A stretch of 64,000 nucleotides of DNA from Desulfovibrio desulfuricans (GTDB lineage: Bacteria > Desulfobacterota > Desulfovibrionia > Desulfovibrionales > Desulfovibrionaceae): assembly GCF_004801255.1 (NCBI RefSeq), contig NZ_CP036295.1, positions 372,001-436,000 on the forward strand, written 5' to 3'. Below the pieces are notes generated by a model. The model saw nothing but the letters and a program-made list of their open reading frames with translations, searched no databases and was not told the origin of the DNA. Made by a program: the position numbers and the translations under genes. Positions 55,945 through 64,000 of this stretch are shown piece after piece (within the stretch, counting starts at the first letter, position 1; each line of letters begins with the position of its first letter).

Positions 55945-56778
55945 CTAGACCACGTGCCTCAGGTTGGCCCTGCAGGTGATGGTGGGGCCGTCCATGGAGC
56001 TCATGGCATCCAGCAGCAGGGCGCGGTATGTTCCTGTGCCGCCGCCCACAGCGCCCATGTTTTCGGCAGCCACCTCGCCCGCGACGCCCATGGCGCATAC
56101 CGCGCACAGGCTGGCCTGGGGCAGCTCTGTCGGGGCCGCGCCCACGCAACAGCCCACAATGGCGGCGGTCATGCAGCCAGTGCCTGTAACGCGCGTCATG
56201 AGGGGGTCGCCGTTGCTGACGGCCCACGCTCCCTTGGTGTGCGCCACTATGTCGATGCGCCCGCTCACAACGACAACAGCTCCCGTTGCCGCGCTCAGGG
56301 ACGAAGCCATGCGTGCCGCTTCAGAAATATTTCCTTCGGACACCATAACGCCTTCATCCGAATCCACGCCGCGAGCAGTGGCCTTTTCTCCAGCCAGAAA
56401 GCGGATCTCCGAGCTGTTGCCCTTGATGACGGCAAAGCGCACATCCTGCAGCAGTCTGCGCAGGGTGTCGTTGCGCAAGTCGGACGCTCCAGCGCCCACG
56501 GGGTCGAGCACGACGGGGATGTTCAGGGCATTGGCCCGCTTGCCGGCCGCCAGCATGGAGGCGACGGTGCGCTCGTTGAGCGTGCCGATGTTGATGACCA
56601 GGGCCGAGCTCAGGGCCACGATCTGCTCAACTTCCGCCGCGTCGTCCGCCATGATGGGCGAGCCGCCCGCTGCCAGAATAATGTTGGCGCAGTCATTGAC
56701 CGTTACATAGTTTGTAATGCTGTGCACCACAGGGCCCTTGCGGCGCACCATGTCCAGAATTTCGCCAAAACATTCCAT
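55945..56778 (-). CDS. thiM: Hydroxyethylthiazole kinase
   Basis: 277 residues. Phosphorylates the thiazole moiety for thiamin salvage. Starts with the family SITNYVTVNDCANIILAAGGSPIMAD, then VLDPVGAGAS, NSSEIRFLAG and the catalytic VTGTGCMTAA (the general-base Cys is present). GGGGAGG lies somewhat far upstream of the ATG at 56778. No TPP riboswitch is recognisable before it. The DsrE-like gene lies 84 bases upstream on the same strand. Confidence 0.96.
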   Translation of the reverse strand: MECFGEILDMVRRKGPVVHSITNYVTVNDCANIILAAGGSPIMADDAAEVEQIVALSSALVINIGTLNERTVASMLAAGKRANALNIPVVLDPVGAGASDLRNDTLRRLLQDVRFAVIKGNSSEIRFLAGEKATARGVDSDEGVMVSEGNISEAARMASSLSAATGAVVVVSGRIDIVAHTKGAWAVSNGDPLMTRVTGTGCMTAAIVGCCVGAAPTELPQASLCAVCAMGVAGEVAAENMGAVGGGTGTYRALLLDAMSSMDGPTITCRANLRHVV

Positions 56779-56862
56779 GCCCAGCCTCCCCCGGCACTGC
56801 CGGAAGCAAGATGTATGTGCTGCGTTGGGGTAATTACCCTTTGCGTGTGTGTCCCGCCCCGC

Positions 56863-57210
56863 CTACGGTTTGATGTAGGCAAAGCCCTCGCGCTGCAGAC
56901 GGACAATTTCCACCAGACCGGCGGGCACAACATCGCATCCGGGCCAGAGATCGGCGTGGCCGATGTGGTTGTCGGCAAGCGCGTTGGCGCAAAGCAGTAT
57001 GCGCAGCCCCTGATCCTGCAGCGGGGCGGCAATGGCGCGGAACTCCTCGTTGCTTTTGACAAACTGGGTCACGGCCGGGCCATTGGCCACTACCACCAGC
57101 TGAAAGCGTTCTTCGGGCAAGGCCTTGATATAGTTGGCCGCATTACGAAGAACAAGGCGCAGGGTGGCGGGGTCCTTGCTGTCCATGTGCAGGCAGAGAT
57201 CGTAATTCAT
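56863..57210 (-). CDS. DsrE/DsrF-like (YchN-fold) protein
   Basis: 115 residues of the DsrE family fold: MNYDLCLHMDSKD, FQLVVVANGPAVTQFV and a Cys-containing LRILLCANALADNHI, followed by a variable loop and GLVEIVRLQREGFAYIKP. The Cys is at the position used for persulfide carriage in sulfur-trafficking members, though many relatives have no proven role. In a sulfate reducer a sulfur-relay function is plausible. It precedes thiM, where sulfur supply to thiazole could be the link, but this is inference. Confidence 0.82.
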   Translation of the reverse strand: MNYDLCLHMDSKDPATLRLVLRNAANYIKALPEERFQLVVVANGPAVTQFVKSNEEFRAIAAPLQDQGLRILLCANALADNHIGHADLWPGCDVVPAGLVEIVRLQREGFAYIKP

Positions 57211-57343
57211 ATTATTTCCCTGTGGTTATTCGTTGTACAGGCTATTACGTCTGTTGTCTCAATCCTAGCGGAGCGGCATTTTTTTGCAAGCGGCAGTTGC
57301 GAATGGTTCTTGATTCATGCAGCCAGCCAACGTATGGTGAACC

Positions 57344-59329
57344 ATGATGTCTATCCACAGCGCAACCACGGCGTTAAGGCCCTTTTGCCTTGCGGTGCTG
57401 CAGCTGCTTGCGGCTCTGGCCCTGCTTGCGTGCGCTGGCGGCTGCGGCCTGCTGGCCCGCGCTCCGGCGGAAGAACCCGCGCAGGCCTCAGCCGGTCTTG
57501 AGGGCGAGTGGCAGGGCAAACCGGTGCCCTACAAGGTGCGCATACGGGTGCATGACGGCCCGGAGGCGCTGGCCGGGCAGATGAAGGCCGCAAGCCAGCT
57601 GGTGCAGCTGACCAGGGAACCGCCCGACAGCCTGCTGGCGCTCGAAAGGCGTGCCCGCGCCGATACGGCCAGTGCCGCAAGCCTGCTGCATTCGCAGGGG
57701 TATTACGACGGCACGGCTTCGTTTGAAATGGACAGGGATGCCGAGCCCGTGGCTGTCGTGCTTACGCTCTCGCCAGGCAGGCGCTATAATCTGGGCCGGG
57801 CTGACGTGTACTACGACCCCGCGCCCGTTGTCCCGCAATTTTTTCGCAACCGTCAGCGCGAGGTAGGTTTTTGGGGGCTGGAGACAGAACCCGTGCCGCC
57901 GCCGTCGTTTCCATCTGTGCTGCCGGGCGCAGCCATCGGCAAGCCCGCAGTGGCCGATGATCTGCTGGCGGCGGTAAACGCCCTGCCCGAGGCCTTGCGG
58001 CGGCAGGGGTACCCTCTGGCCGCAGTGGCCGATACAAACTACACGCTTGACCGCGAGGGCGGCAGGCTTAATGCCGATATTCTGGTACGCCCCGGCCCGC
58101 CGGCGCTCATGGGGCGCATTGAGGTACGCGGGGCCAGTGAGGTAAGCGCCGAATACGTGCGGCGTCTGGCCCCCTGGAATACGGGCGAGGAACCCTGGAA
58201 CGCCGACATGGTGGAGGATTACGCCAACACGCTGCGCTCCCTTGGCCTGTTCCGCACGGTGGCGGCCAAACCTCTTGAAGACCAGCTGGCCGCAGGCGCG
58301 GGCCGGGACGGCGCGGCGGTGCTGCCGCTGGAAGTGACCGTGGCCGAAGCCCCCTTTCGCTCCGTGGGGGCCAGCGCCCGTTACGACACCGATACTGGCC
58401 TTGGCGTGGAAGGCATGTGGGAACACCGCAATCTTTTTGGCAACGGCGAAAAGCTCACGCTCACCGCGCCTGTGGCCACGGAAACCCAGGGTCTCAAGGC
58501 GGCCTTTGAAAAACCGGCCTTTTTGGCCCGTGAACAAAAGCTGCTCGCGAGCGGCTCTACCCTGCACGAGCATACCAGCGCCTACGAAAAAATGGCGGGC
58601 AGCGGCAGCGGCGACGTGGAGCGGCGGCTTTCGCGCCAGTGGTGGGGCAGCGCCGGGCTTGGGGGAGAAAGCGGCTCCATCAAGGACAACGAGCAGGATT
58701 CCAAGGGTTATGGTTTTTTTGGCCCCAGAGTGGGCCTGCGGCGCGACACGCGCAACAACGTGCTCAATCCCGCCGACGGTTCGGAGCTGGCGGTAAAACT
58801 CAAACCCTATACCGGATTTTACGGCGAGGCCTTCAACGTCATGACCGGCGTGGTTTCGGCCAGCGGCTATTACGCGCCCTTTCGCAAGGACGGCCTGCCC
58901 GACGACAAGCTTGTGCTGGCGGGCAGGGTAGAGGCCGGGGGGCTTGCGGGCGCGGGGCTGCGCACCATCCCCGCCAGCTTGCGCTACTATACCGGCGGGG
59001 CCGGGTCGGTGCGGGGCTATGCCTATCAGTCGCTAGGCCCCCGCGACCACAAGGACGAACCGCTGGGCGGGCGCTCCTATCAGGTGGTCAACCTCGAGGC
59101 CCGCTACAAGATTACCGACGACTTCGGCATTGTGCCCTTTCTGGACGGCGGCATGGTCTACAGGGACGAGCTGCCGCGCGTCATCGGCGATATGAGCTGG
59201 GGCACGGGCCTGGGCTTTCGGTACTTTACGCCCATCGGGCCGCTGCGGCTTGACGTGGGCTTTCCCCTGCAGCCCATTGACGGCGATCCTCCGGTGCAGA
59301 TTTACGTCAGCATAGGGCAGTCGTTTTGA
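57344..59329 (+). CDS. tamA: TamA-type Omp85 outer-membrane protein
   Basis: 661 residues. The N-terminal hydrophobic signal ends near LLACAGGC, so a lipid-modified Cys is possible. POTRA-like segments follow (LLHSQGYYDGTASFEM and GQ-type repeats, ADTNYTLDREGGRLNADILVRPG). The C-terminal 350 residues form the Omp85 barrel, with YTGGAGSVRGYAYQSLGP (the VRGY/F loop 6 motif) and a terminal IGQSF with aromatic end. With TamB it moves lipids or proteins to the outer membrane. Its stop overlaps the tamB ATG by one base (TGATG). Confidence 0.94.
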   Translation: MMSIHSATTALRPFCLAVLQLLAALALLACAGGCGLLARAPAEEPAQASAGLEGEWQGKPVPYKVRIRVHDGPEALAGQMKAASQLVQLTREPPDSLLALERRARADTASAASLLHSQGYYDGTASFEMDRDAEPVAVVLTLSPGRRYNLGRADVYYDPAPVVPQFFRNRQREVGFWGLETEPVPPPSFPSVLPGAAIGKPAVADDLLAAVNALPEALRRQGYPLAAVADTNYTLDREGGRLNADILVRPGPPALMGRIEVRGASEVSAEYVRRLAPWNTGEEPWNADMVEDYANTLRSLGLFRTVAAKPLEDQLAAGAGRDGAAVLPLEVTVAEAPFRSVGASARYDTDTGLGVEGMWEHRNLFGNGEKLTLTAPVATETQGLKAAFEKPAFLAREQKLLASGSTLHEHTSAYEKMAGSGSGDVERRLSRQWWGSAGLGGESGSIKDNEQDSKGYGFFGPRVGLRRDTRNNVLNPADGSELAVKLKPYTGFYGEAFNVMTGVVSASGYYAPFRKDGLPDDKLVLAGRVEAGGLAGAGLRTIPASLRYYTGGAGSVRGYAYQSLGPRDHKDEPLGGRSYQVVNLEARYKITDDFGIVPFLDGGMVYRDELPRVIGDMSWGTGLGFRYFTPIGPLRLDVGFPLQPIDGDPPVQIYVSIGQSF

Positions 59330-62300
59330 TGGATCAGGAACGCAAGGCGGCAGTGCCGCCATCTTCCGCGCGGGCAACCGCAGGCGCTGACGGCGCTGCC
59401 CCCCCGCGAGCCGGTCAGCCCGCCCCGCCAAACCGTGGTAAAAAACGCGGCAAAGGCTGGCTGCGTCTTGCGGGCCGGGTGCTGGGGCTGTGCGTGCTGC
59501 TGTGCGCGCTGGCGCTTGCCGGGGCGCTGGCGGCGCTGCGCAGCGAGGCCGTGCAGGCGTGGCTGGTGGATAAAATCAACGCGGTCATGCAGGCCGCGCC
59601 CGGGGCGGGGGCTCCCCCGCAAGGCATACAGGCGCGCATCACGCATCTTTCTGGCCCGCTGCCCTTTGGCTTTGCGCTGGGCGTGGAGCTGTACGACGCC
59701 CAAGGCCTGTGGCTGCGTCTGCCCGCCTGCAGCGCCCATTGGGACTGGCAGGCCTTGCCCTCTACGTTGCGGCTGTCCTTTGTGCGCATAGACAACGCGC
59801 AGCTGCTGCGTTTGCCCCTGTTGCCGGATGCGCCGCCCACCGAGGACGCGCCGCCTCTGACCGAAGCCTCATTGCGCGCCCAGCTGGGCGCGGCCCTGCG
59901 CGGCCTTGCTTCGCTGCCGGATTGGCTGCCGCAATTGCGGCTGGAAGAATTTGCTCTGACCAATGCCCGGTTGCCGCAGGCCCTGCTAGGTCAAAAAGAC
60001 CAGCCAGACCAGCCAGAGCAGCATGACCAGCCAGACCAGCCAGAGCATCCAGAGCAGCAAGACCAGACGCGGGCAGGTGGCGATGCCGCAGGCCAGAGCA
60101 AAAAGGCTGAACCCGCCGCTGATGTCGTGCTTAGCCCTGCTGTTGCCCGCCTTGACGCTGGCCTGAAGGCTGCCGCCGGAACTGCCGGGGCCGAGGCCGA
60201 TCTGAATATCTCCTTAAAAGGAACGGACACTACGCCCTTGCTGCTGGCCGGGCAGGCAGGCTCGGCTGTTGAGGCCAGCGTGCGGGTCTCTGCGGTTCCG
60301 TCGCGTCAGGGAGGCGAGCTGGCCCTGGACATGGCGGCGGAGCTCGCCTGTGAACTGCGCACGGCTCCTTCCGCACCCGCGCCCGAGGGTTCCGAAGCCG
60401 CCGCAGCCCTGCCGGCGGGCGATTCCAAAACCGTGGAGGCCCCATTGCTGGCGACCTTGCTGGGGCAGGGAGCGCAGGCCGAGATTCGCCTGACGGCCCG
60501 AGTAACAGCTCCGCCCGCCAAGGGGCAGGCGCTCAGCGCCCGTGCGGCGGTGGAAAGCATTTCTTTGCAGGCGGGTTTGCTGCGCCTTGCCGGGCACGCG
60601 GGCTGGACGGGCGGCGCTGCCGATTCATGGTTTGCCGGGCCGCTGGATGTGGATATTCTGGCCAGCCTTGGGCAGGGAGCCGCAGACCATAGCGCCGCAG
60701 CGCCCGAAGGCTCTGCGGCTCCCGCAGGTGCGGGCCGCATGCCTGAAAATGTGCAGCTGCCAGCAAAAGCGCAGTTGCGTGTGACGCTCAAAGGCCCGCT
60801 GCAAGCGCCGGACGCGCAGATATCCTTTGATTGCCCGGCCTGGAGCGTGGGCGGGCACAGTCTTGCCGATGCCTCGCTCAGGCTGCAAAGCGCGCCGTTC
60901 AACTGGCGGCAGGTGCTCTCTGGCGGGGCTGCGCAACCGCTGCAGCCGTTAAACACGCCTGCGGAGCTTGCCGTCAGCGTGCAGGCCGCCGCCACGGTGG
61001 ACAAATTTTCGCAGAGCCTTGGCGCTACGCTTTTTGCCCGGCAGGTTCAGGACAATGGCCGTAGCGCGGTGCAGGCTGGCCTGCGCGATCTGCAGTGCGC
61101 TGTGCTGGGGATTGCTGCAGGCGGGCAGCTAACGGCAACCCTGCCCCTGCCGCTTGCCCTGACGGCGACGCCGCGCGTGGATGGCAAGGTGGATGTGCGC
61201 GTGGCGGACTGGAAGGCCCTTGCCGCCATGCTGCCCGGCGCGCGGCTGGATGGCGATGCGGCCCTGTCCCTTGAACTGCGGTCGCAACCCGCGCAGCAGG
61301 AACCCGCGCTGCAAAAGGCAACCTCCCCGTCCTCGCCGCCGGCCTATACGCAGCAGGCGGCCTTGCGCTGGCGCATTCCACGCATGCTGTACAGGGAGGA
61401 CGGTTCCCCTGCGTTGGAGGTTCACGGGCTGGAGGGCGAGGCGGTTTTGACCGACGTATTTGGAGCGGGGGGGCTGGCCGGGCGTCTGGATCTTGCCGGG
61501 TTGCGCAGCGGCGACAAAAAACTGGGAGCCAAGGTGCGCGCGCAGGGGTCCATATGGGGGCCGCTGGAGGCAAACTTTGAGACCAGCGGGTTTGCGGCGG
61601 CCCGTTGCACGGTGCGCTGGCAACCGGGCACGCTTGAGCTGCGGCGGCTTGAGCTTGACCTGCCTGCGCAAAAACTGGGCCTGCGCGCCGCAACGGCGGC
61701 CACTGTGCGCTATGGAGCAGGCGAGCTGGGCCTCAGCGGCCTGGATGTCGTTGTAAAGCCCTCCGGCAGGTTGCGGGCGCAGGCCGTCATCACCCCGGAC
61801 AAGCTGGACGCGCGTCTTGCGCTGGAGCAACTTTCGCTCGCGCCGTGGCGGGTGCTGGTTCCCTCACTGCCAGCTGGCGCGGTGGAGGCCTCGGCACGGC
61901 TTACGGGCAGCCCCTTCCGGCCTCAGGGCGACCTGCGGCTCGAGGTGCGCAACCTGGCCCTGTCGGGGACAGCCCTCAAGCCCATGAACGTGACAGTGAC
62001 CGGCAAGCTTGAGCACGACGCTGCGGGCGGCGGTGCGCTGGCCCTGCGTCTTGTGCCCGATCCGGCCACGGTGGCGGCGCTGGGCGGTACGGAGTGCCGG
62101 GTTGAGGCTCGCGTGCCTTTGCTTTTTGACGCCAGCGGTTTGCCGCGTCCACATATGCAGGGGGCGCTGCGGGCGGTTGTGCGCTGGAACGGAGCGATTG
62201 CCCCCTTGTGGAGCCTGCTGCCTGTGGCCGACCAACGTCTGGCCGGGCGTCTGGCGCTGTCCCTCGATGTGGGCGGAACCCTCGAATCGCCAGCGCTCAA

Positions 62301-63597
62301 GGGATTTGCGCGCCTGGACGAGGGCCGCTACGAAAACCTGCTTCTGGGCGTACTGCTCACGGGCATCAATCTGCGCCTCGACCTTGATGGAGGCCGCAAC
62401 GGCGCTCCTGGTCTTGCCCGCCTCAACCTTGCCGCCGCCGACGGGCAGGGCGGAACGGCGCGGATAACAGGGCAGGCGCGCATTGACGGCAGTCACCTTG
62501 ATTTCGTGGCCGACGTAAATCATCTGCGGCCCCTGCGCCGCCGTGACGTGCGCGTGGAGCTGTCCGCCCATGCCTCTGTAGGCGGCAGTGCGGCAGCGCC
62601 GGAGGTGCGCGGAACCCTCACCGTCAATCAGGGGCTGGTACTGCTTAATAATCTTGATGTCGCCAGCAGCATCACAACTCTGCCCATCAGCGAGGCTCCG
62701 CCCGCCTGGGCCAGGGGGGCAGCTGCCGTCCCGCCCGTCCCGTCCGCCTCAGCGTCCACAGCTCCGGGCGGGGCAAAAAAGCCTGCTGCGGTCGTGGCTC
62801 AGGCGGATCAGCCCGCGCAGGAGGCTTCGGCAACGGGCGGCAAGCCCGGCCTGCTTGACGTGCGCGTTGTCATGCCGGGCCGCTTTGTGGTCGAGGGTTT
62901 TGGGCTGAAAAGCGAATGGCGCGCCGATATGCACGTGGGCGGCACGCCCGCCGAGCCGCTCGTTTCGGGCCAGCTCAGCGCGGTCAAGGGCAGCCTTGAC
63001 ATTCTGGGCAAAAATTTCAAGCTGGCGCGCGGCGCTGTGACCTTTGGCGGCGGGGCCGTCTCCAACCCCCTGCTGGACATCATGCTCACAAGCCAGACCC
63101 CGGCGCTCACGGCCAACATCAGCATTGTGGGAACCGTGCGCAAGATGCAGCTTATCCTGAGCAGCGACCCGGAAATGCCGCGCGACGAAATTCTGGCCCA
63201 GATTCTTTTTGGCAAAAGCGCCAGCGAACTGGGGCGGCTGGAAAACCTGCGTCTGGCGGCCGCAGTGGCGCAGCTGGCCGGGTTTGGCACAGGCAACGGC
63301 GGCGGGGGCGTGCTCGACTCGGCGCGTCAGGCCCTTGGGGTTGACGTGCTGCGTCTCAATTCCACCGCGTCGGGCGCGGGGCAGCAGGGGCAGGGCGGCG
63401 AAAACATGGCCGCAGGCAGCGCAGTTGAGATGGGCAAGTACCTGACGGAAGATATTTATGTGGGCGTGCAGCAGGGCACCAGGCAGGGCAGCACCGCTTT
63501 TGTCATTCAGCTTGAGCTGACCCCCAGGGCCAACCTTGAGGTGCGCACCGAGCAGCAGAGCACCAAGGGCGGCCTGACCTGGAAGTATAGCTACTGA
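59329..63597 (+). CDS. tamB: TamB, inner-membrane-anchored periplasm-spanning protein
   Basis: 1422 residues. After a basic, Pro-rich cytoplasmic tail there is one membrane helix (VLGLCVLLCALALAGALAAL), then a long beta-rich region that in the family forms a hydrophobic groove spanning the periplasm for phospholipid transport. The C-terminal TamB/DUF490 domain includes LDIMLTSQTPALTANISIVG and EILAQILFGKSASELG, and ends in GGLTWKYSY. Near residues 222-246 there is a degenerate Asp-Gln-Pro-Glu repeat (see findings). Coupled to tamA by overlap. Confidence 0.94.
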   Translation: MDQERKAAVPPSSARATAGADGAAPPRAGQPAPPNRGKKRGKGWLRLAGRVLGLCVLLCALALAGALAALRSEAVQAWLVDKINAVMQAAPGAGAPPQGIQARITHLSGPLPFGFALGVELYDAQGLWLRLPACSAHWDWQALPSTLRLSFVRIDNAQLLRLPLLPDAPPTEDAPPLTEASLRAQLGAALRGLASLPDWLPQLRLEEFALTNARLPQALLGQKDQPDQPEQHDQPDQPEHPEQQDQTRAGGDAAGQSKKAEPAADVVLSPAVARLDAGLKAAAGTAGAEADLNISLKGTDTTPLLLAGQAGSAVEASVRVSAVPSRQGGELALDMAAELACELRTAPSAPAPEGSEAAAALPAGDSKTVEAPLLATLLGQGAQAEIRLTARVTAPPAKGQALSARAAVESISLQAGLLRLAGHAGWTGGAADSWFAGPLDVDILASLGQGAADHSAAAPEGSAAPAGAGRMPENVQLPAKAQLRVTLKGPLQAPDAQISFDCPAWSVGGHSLADASLRLQSAPFNWRQVLSGGAAQPLQPLNTPAELAVSVQAAATVDKFSQSLGATLFARQVQDNGRSAVQAGLRDLQCAVLGIAAGGQLTATLPLPLALTATPRVDGKVDVRVADWKALAAMLPGARLDGDAALSLELRSQPAQQEPALQKATSPSSPPAYTQQAALRWRIPRMLYREDGSPALEVHGLEGEAVLTDVFGAGGLAGRLDLAGLRSGDKKLGAKVRAQGSIWGPLEANFETSGFAAARCTVRWQPGTLELRRLELDLPAQKLGLRAATAATVRYGAGELGLSGLDVVVKPSGRLRAQAVITPDKLDARLALEQLSLAPWRVLVPSLPAGAVEASARLTGSPFRPQGDLRLEVRNLALSGTALKPMNVTVTGKLEHDAAGGGALALRLVPDPATVAALGGTECRVEARVPLLFDASGLPRPHMQGALRAVVRWNGAIAPLWSLLPVADQRLAGRLALSLDVGGTLESPALKGFARLDEGRYENLLLGVLLTGINLRLDLDGGRNGAPGLARLNLAAADGQGGTARITGQARIDGSHLDFVADVNHLRPLRRRDVRVELSAHASVGGSAAAPEVRGTLTVNQGLVLLNNLDVASSITTLPISEAPPAWARGAAAVPPVPSASASTAPGGAKKPAAVVAQADQPAQEASATGGKPGLLDVRVVMPGRFVVEGFGLKSEWRADMHVGGTPAEPLVSGQLSAVKGSLDILGKNFKLARGAVTFGGGAVSNPLLDIMLTSQTPALTANISIVGTVRKMQLILSSDPEMPRDEILAQILFGKSASELGRLENLRLAAAVAQLAGFGTGNGGGGVLDSARQALGVDVLRLNSTASGAGQQGQGGENMAAGSAVEMGKYLTEDIYVGVQQGTRQGSTAFVIQLELTPRANLEVRTEQQSTKGGLTWKYSY
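59998..60065 (+). repeat. Short tandem repeat inside tamB
   Basis: Degenerate repeats of GACCAGCCAGA/GCAG units encode QPDQPEQHDQPDQPEHPEQQ. The array is in frame and low complexity, so length variation between strains is likely. Confidence 0.85.
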
Positions 63598-63854
63598 CGG
63601 AAACCTTGGAAGCGGCGTTTTTTGGGTATAACATACTTAAAAAGTATTATTATCCCGCGCAAATTGCCGACGCAGGCCAGGCGTCCGGGGCAAAACAGTT
63701 TGCGGTGAGTGCCATGCCTCTGAAAGGGCGCTCGCAAGCCGGGGCCGGTACGAGCGGGCAGGCCCGCGCACTGGACGCAGCCCCATGTCTGGGGCAAACT
63801 GCAGTCTGCCGCCACGCGCGGCACTGAACAGCATGACAGCAAAGGAACAGCATC

Positions 63855-64000
63855 ATGGGCAAGATTATGGCCATCTGCACCAGCCAGAAAAAAGGCACGG
63901 CCAAAAAGGCCGTGGACCAAGCCAATTTTATTGAAAATCACGGTATCGAGGGCGACGCGCACGCGGGCAAGTGGCATCGTCAGGTGAGCCTGCTTTCGTG
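63855..64000 (+). CDS. MOSC-domain protein, start only
   Basis: The first 48 residues are visible: MGKIMAICTSQKKGTAKKAV, then GIEGDAHAGKWHRQVSLLS. This matches small stand-alone MOSC proteins related to the molybdenum-cofactor sulfurase C-terminus. AAAGGA precedes the ATG. The gene runs off the window. The 257 bases before it hold no gene; a TATAAC at 63627-63632 and a small ATACTT/AAGTAT hairpin are the only features seen. Confidence 0.8.
   Translation, partial: MGKIMAICTSQKKGTAKKAVDQANFIENHGIEGDAHAGKWHRQVSLLS

Noticed and set aside
56779-56862. Possible TPP riboswitch before thiM
   Set aside because: The CUGAGA and CCUGAU core elements are absent in the short gap; only an ordinary ribosome-site-like GGGGGAGG is seen.

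Overview
The window comes from a GC-rich, dissimilatory sulfate-reducing bacterium, most likely Desulfovibrio or a close relative in the Desulfovibrionaceae. It carries a dissimilatory-type sulfate adenylyltransferase gene (sat) and a complete dsrMKJOP operon. Twin-arginine Fe-S proteins and a three-heme cytochrome c fit the same lifestyle. I saw no rRNA, tRNA, CRISPR array, insertion sequence or phage gene.

Layout. 1-3173 (minus): lipA (cut by the window edge), lipB and a BPL_N-domain protein. 3212-11067 (plus): valS, an SMR transporter, the str-type block rpsL-rpsG-fusA, and argJ. 11221-14409: a frameshifted quinone-oxidoreductase-like pseudogene divergent from a LysR regulator, then a zinc-ribbon methyltransferase. 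14465-15740 (minus): a small lipoprotein and htpX. 15832-30789: an envelope-glycoconjugate island with two divergent arms. The minus arm has an alpha-oxoamine synthase, two paralogous glycosyltransferases, a polysaccharide deacetylase and an asparagine-synthase-like amidotransferase. The plus arm has an acyltransferase/acyl-carrier/dehydratase-like protein without a ketosynthase, followed by an outer-membrane TolC-like lipoprotein, a periplasmic adaptor and a Wzx-like flippase in a tightly coupled set. 30935-32433 (plus): a Tat-exported Fe-S protein and a membrane cytochrome-b-like partner. 32521-35083 (minus): rlmN and an HD protein. 35295-43787 (minus): the sulfate-respiration block, dsrMKJOP behind an RsbRD-N protein, then a VKOR/thioredoxin-like thiol protein, then sat. 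44276-50003 (minus): ssb, an unknown small protein, and a divergent acyl-CoA carboxylase set whose carrier-like protein lacks the biotinyl lysine. 50329-55828 (plus): a purine nucleoside phosphorylase, typA, and a soluble tandem-Cache protein behind an AT-rich stretch. 55945-57210 (minus): thiM and a DsrE-like protein. 57344-63597 (plus): tamA-tamB. The window ends inside a MOSC-domain gene.

How it fits together. Sat activates sulfate to APS, and DsrMKJOP carries electrons between the membrane/periplasm and the cytoplasmic sulfite-reduction machinery. The best candidate for an undescribed system is 15832-30789. There, an acyl-ACP made by the AT-ACP protein could be condensed with an amino acid by the PLP enzyme to give an amino-ketone lipid. 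That lipid could be glycosylated and amidated, then moved out by a flippase-adaptor-TolC assembly that lacks any ABC or RND pump in its operon. The island recalls the rhizobial rkpA/rkpG capsule-lipid genes, but the export arm is different. A second unusual set is the carboxylase group at 45307-50003.
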